Below, piece by piece: positions 23,508 through 23,919 of a stretch of DNA of 23,919 nt (its first letter is position 1; each line of letters opens with the position of its first letter). A model generated the notes under the pieces. That model searched no databases. It saw only the letters and a program-made list of their open reading frames with translations, and was not told where the DNA came from. Both the position numbers and the translations under genes were made by a program. Location of the stretch: assembly GCA_050124735.1 (NCBI GenBank), contig JASFEQ010000018.1, positions 1-23,919 on the forward strand. Direction: 5' to 3'. The DNA comes from JASFEQ01 sp050124735 (lineage in GTDB: Bacteria > Desulfobacterota > DSM-4660 > Desulfatiglandales > HGW-15).

Positions 23508-23584
23508 TGGCAGGCCAGGAGGGATTCGAACCCCCAACACCCGGATTTGGAGTCCGGTGCTCTAGCCGTTAGAGCTACTGGCCT
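23508..23584 (-). tRNA. trnW: tRNA-Trp (anticodon CCA)
   Basis: The minus strand folds into a full cloverleaf: a perfect 7-base acceptor stem AGGCCAG/CTGGCCT, D stem GCTC/GAGC, anticodon stem CCGGA/TCCGG around loop CTCCAAA (anticodon CCA), and a T arm with GGTTCGAATCC. The discriminator base is G, and the CCA end is encoded (23508-23510). It lies 16 bases after the rpmG stop, so it is probably cut out of a transcript that also carries tuf and rpmG. Confidence 0.97.
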
Positions 23585-23600
23585 GCAGTTTCACTGAAAT

Positions 23601-23750
23601 CTATTTCGTTTCCTTATGAAGGGTATGGCTCCTGCAAAATGGACAGTATTTCTTGAACGCCAGTTTGTCTGGGGCCTTCCGTTTATTCTTGGTGGTCGTA
23701 TAATTCCTGTTCTTGCAACCTTCACAGGCCAGGGTAATAATCTCACGCAT
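23601..23750 (-). CDS. rpmG: 50S ribosomal protein L33, zinc-binding form
   Basis: L33 is a small large-subunit protein near the E site. The 49-residue product starts MREIITLACEGCKNRNY and ends RSHTLHKETK. Cysteines at 9, 12, 36 and 39 (CEGC, CPFC) make it the zinc-binding form. The ATG at 23750-23748 has GAGAG about 9 bases upstream. It is 93 bases after tuf and 16 bases before tRNA-Trp, a common order in this bacterial group (tuf, rpmG, trnW, secE, nusG). Confidence 0.96.
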   Translation of the reverse strand: MREIITLACEGCKNRNYTTTKNKRKAPDKLAFKKYCPFCRSHTLHKETK

Positions 23751-23843
23751 ATAAAAAATCTCTCATTCAGTTAGGAATATGGCACAGACCGATGCCAACT
23801 TGAAAAGGGCCAATGTAAAGCGACATATAATCTTTGGCCTGCC

Positions 23844-23919
23844 TTACTCAATGATATCACTGATCACTCCAGCACCCACCGTGCGGCCACCTTCACGAAT
23901 GGCAAAGCGCAACTCCTTC
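23844..23919 (-). CDS. tuf: Translation elongation factor Tu (second copy, only the 3' end)
   Basis: The last 24 codons plus stop of a second tuf gene enter from the right edge, reading KELRFAIREGGRTVGAGVI then SDIIE and a TAA stop. The bases 23837-23919 are identical to 9026-9108 of the complete tuf, including 7 bases beyond the stop. The rest of the gene lies outside the window. It heads the tuf-rpmG-trnW-secE-nusG group. Confidence 0.93.
   Translation of the reverse strand, partial: KELRFAIREGGRTVGAGVISDIIE

Noticed and set aside
23341..23565. Plus-strand open frame of 74 codons ending in a GIRTPNTRIWSPVL-like string
   Set aside because: It runs antisense through tRNA-Trp and the palindrome block. 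This peptide string is a well-known false translation of tRNA genes.

Overview
The window is one continuous block of translation and transcription housekeeping genes, all on the minus strand. Gene content and order (rpoBC, str, S10 and spc clusters joined end to end), the zinc-binding forms of L33, S14 and L24, and the style of the RpoB, RpoC, NusG and SecE sequences suggest a Gram-negative bacterium of the deltaproteobacterial (Desulfobacterota) type. This taxonomic placement is inference; no rRNA gene is present to settle it.

In the direction of transcription (right to left) the layout is: 3' end of a tuf gene (23844-23919, cut by the window edge), rpmG, tRNA-Trp, a palindrome-rich non-coding block, secE, nusG, rplK, rplA, an L10-type mRNA leader, rplJ, rplL, a repeat-bearing gap, rpoB and rpoC. 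After a gap with a good sigma-70-like promoter come rpsL, rpsG, a complete tuf (9033-10226), rpsJ, rplC, rplD, rplW, a repeat-bearing gap, rplB, a REP-like palindrome cluster, rpsS, rplV, rpsC, rplP, rpmC, rpsQ, rplN, rplX, rplE, rpsN, rpsH, rplF, rplR and rpsE (3' end cut by the left edge). That is 31 complete protein genes, two partial ones and one tRNA.

The genes work together: EF-Tu, the ribosomal proteins and tRNA-Trp serve translation; RpoB and RpoC are the RNA polymerase catalytic core; NusG couples polymerase to ribosome; SecE is part of the protein-export channel. Many junctions are a few bases long or overlap (rplD/rplW, rpsS/rplV, rpsQ/rplN), as expected for translational coupling.

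No new defence, mobile or metabolic system is visible. The points worth a second look are: fusA is missing from its usual place between rpsG and tuf; two tuf copies share identical 3' ends, and the complete copy has codon usage unlike its neighbours; three families of palindromic or inverted-repeat elements sit in gaps inside essential operons; seven genes appear to start with TTG; and the rplJ leader can fold to hide its ribosome binding site.
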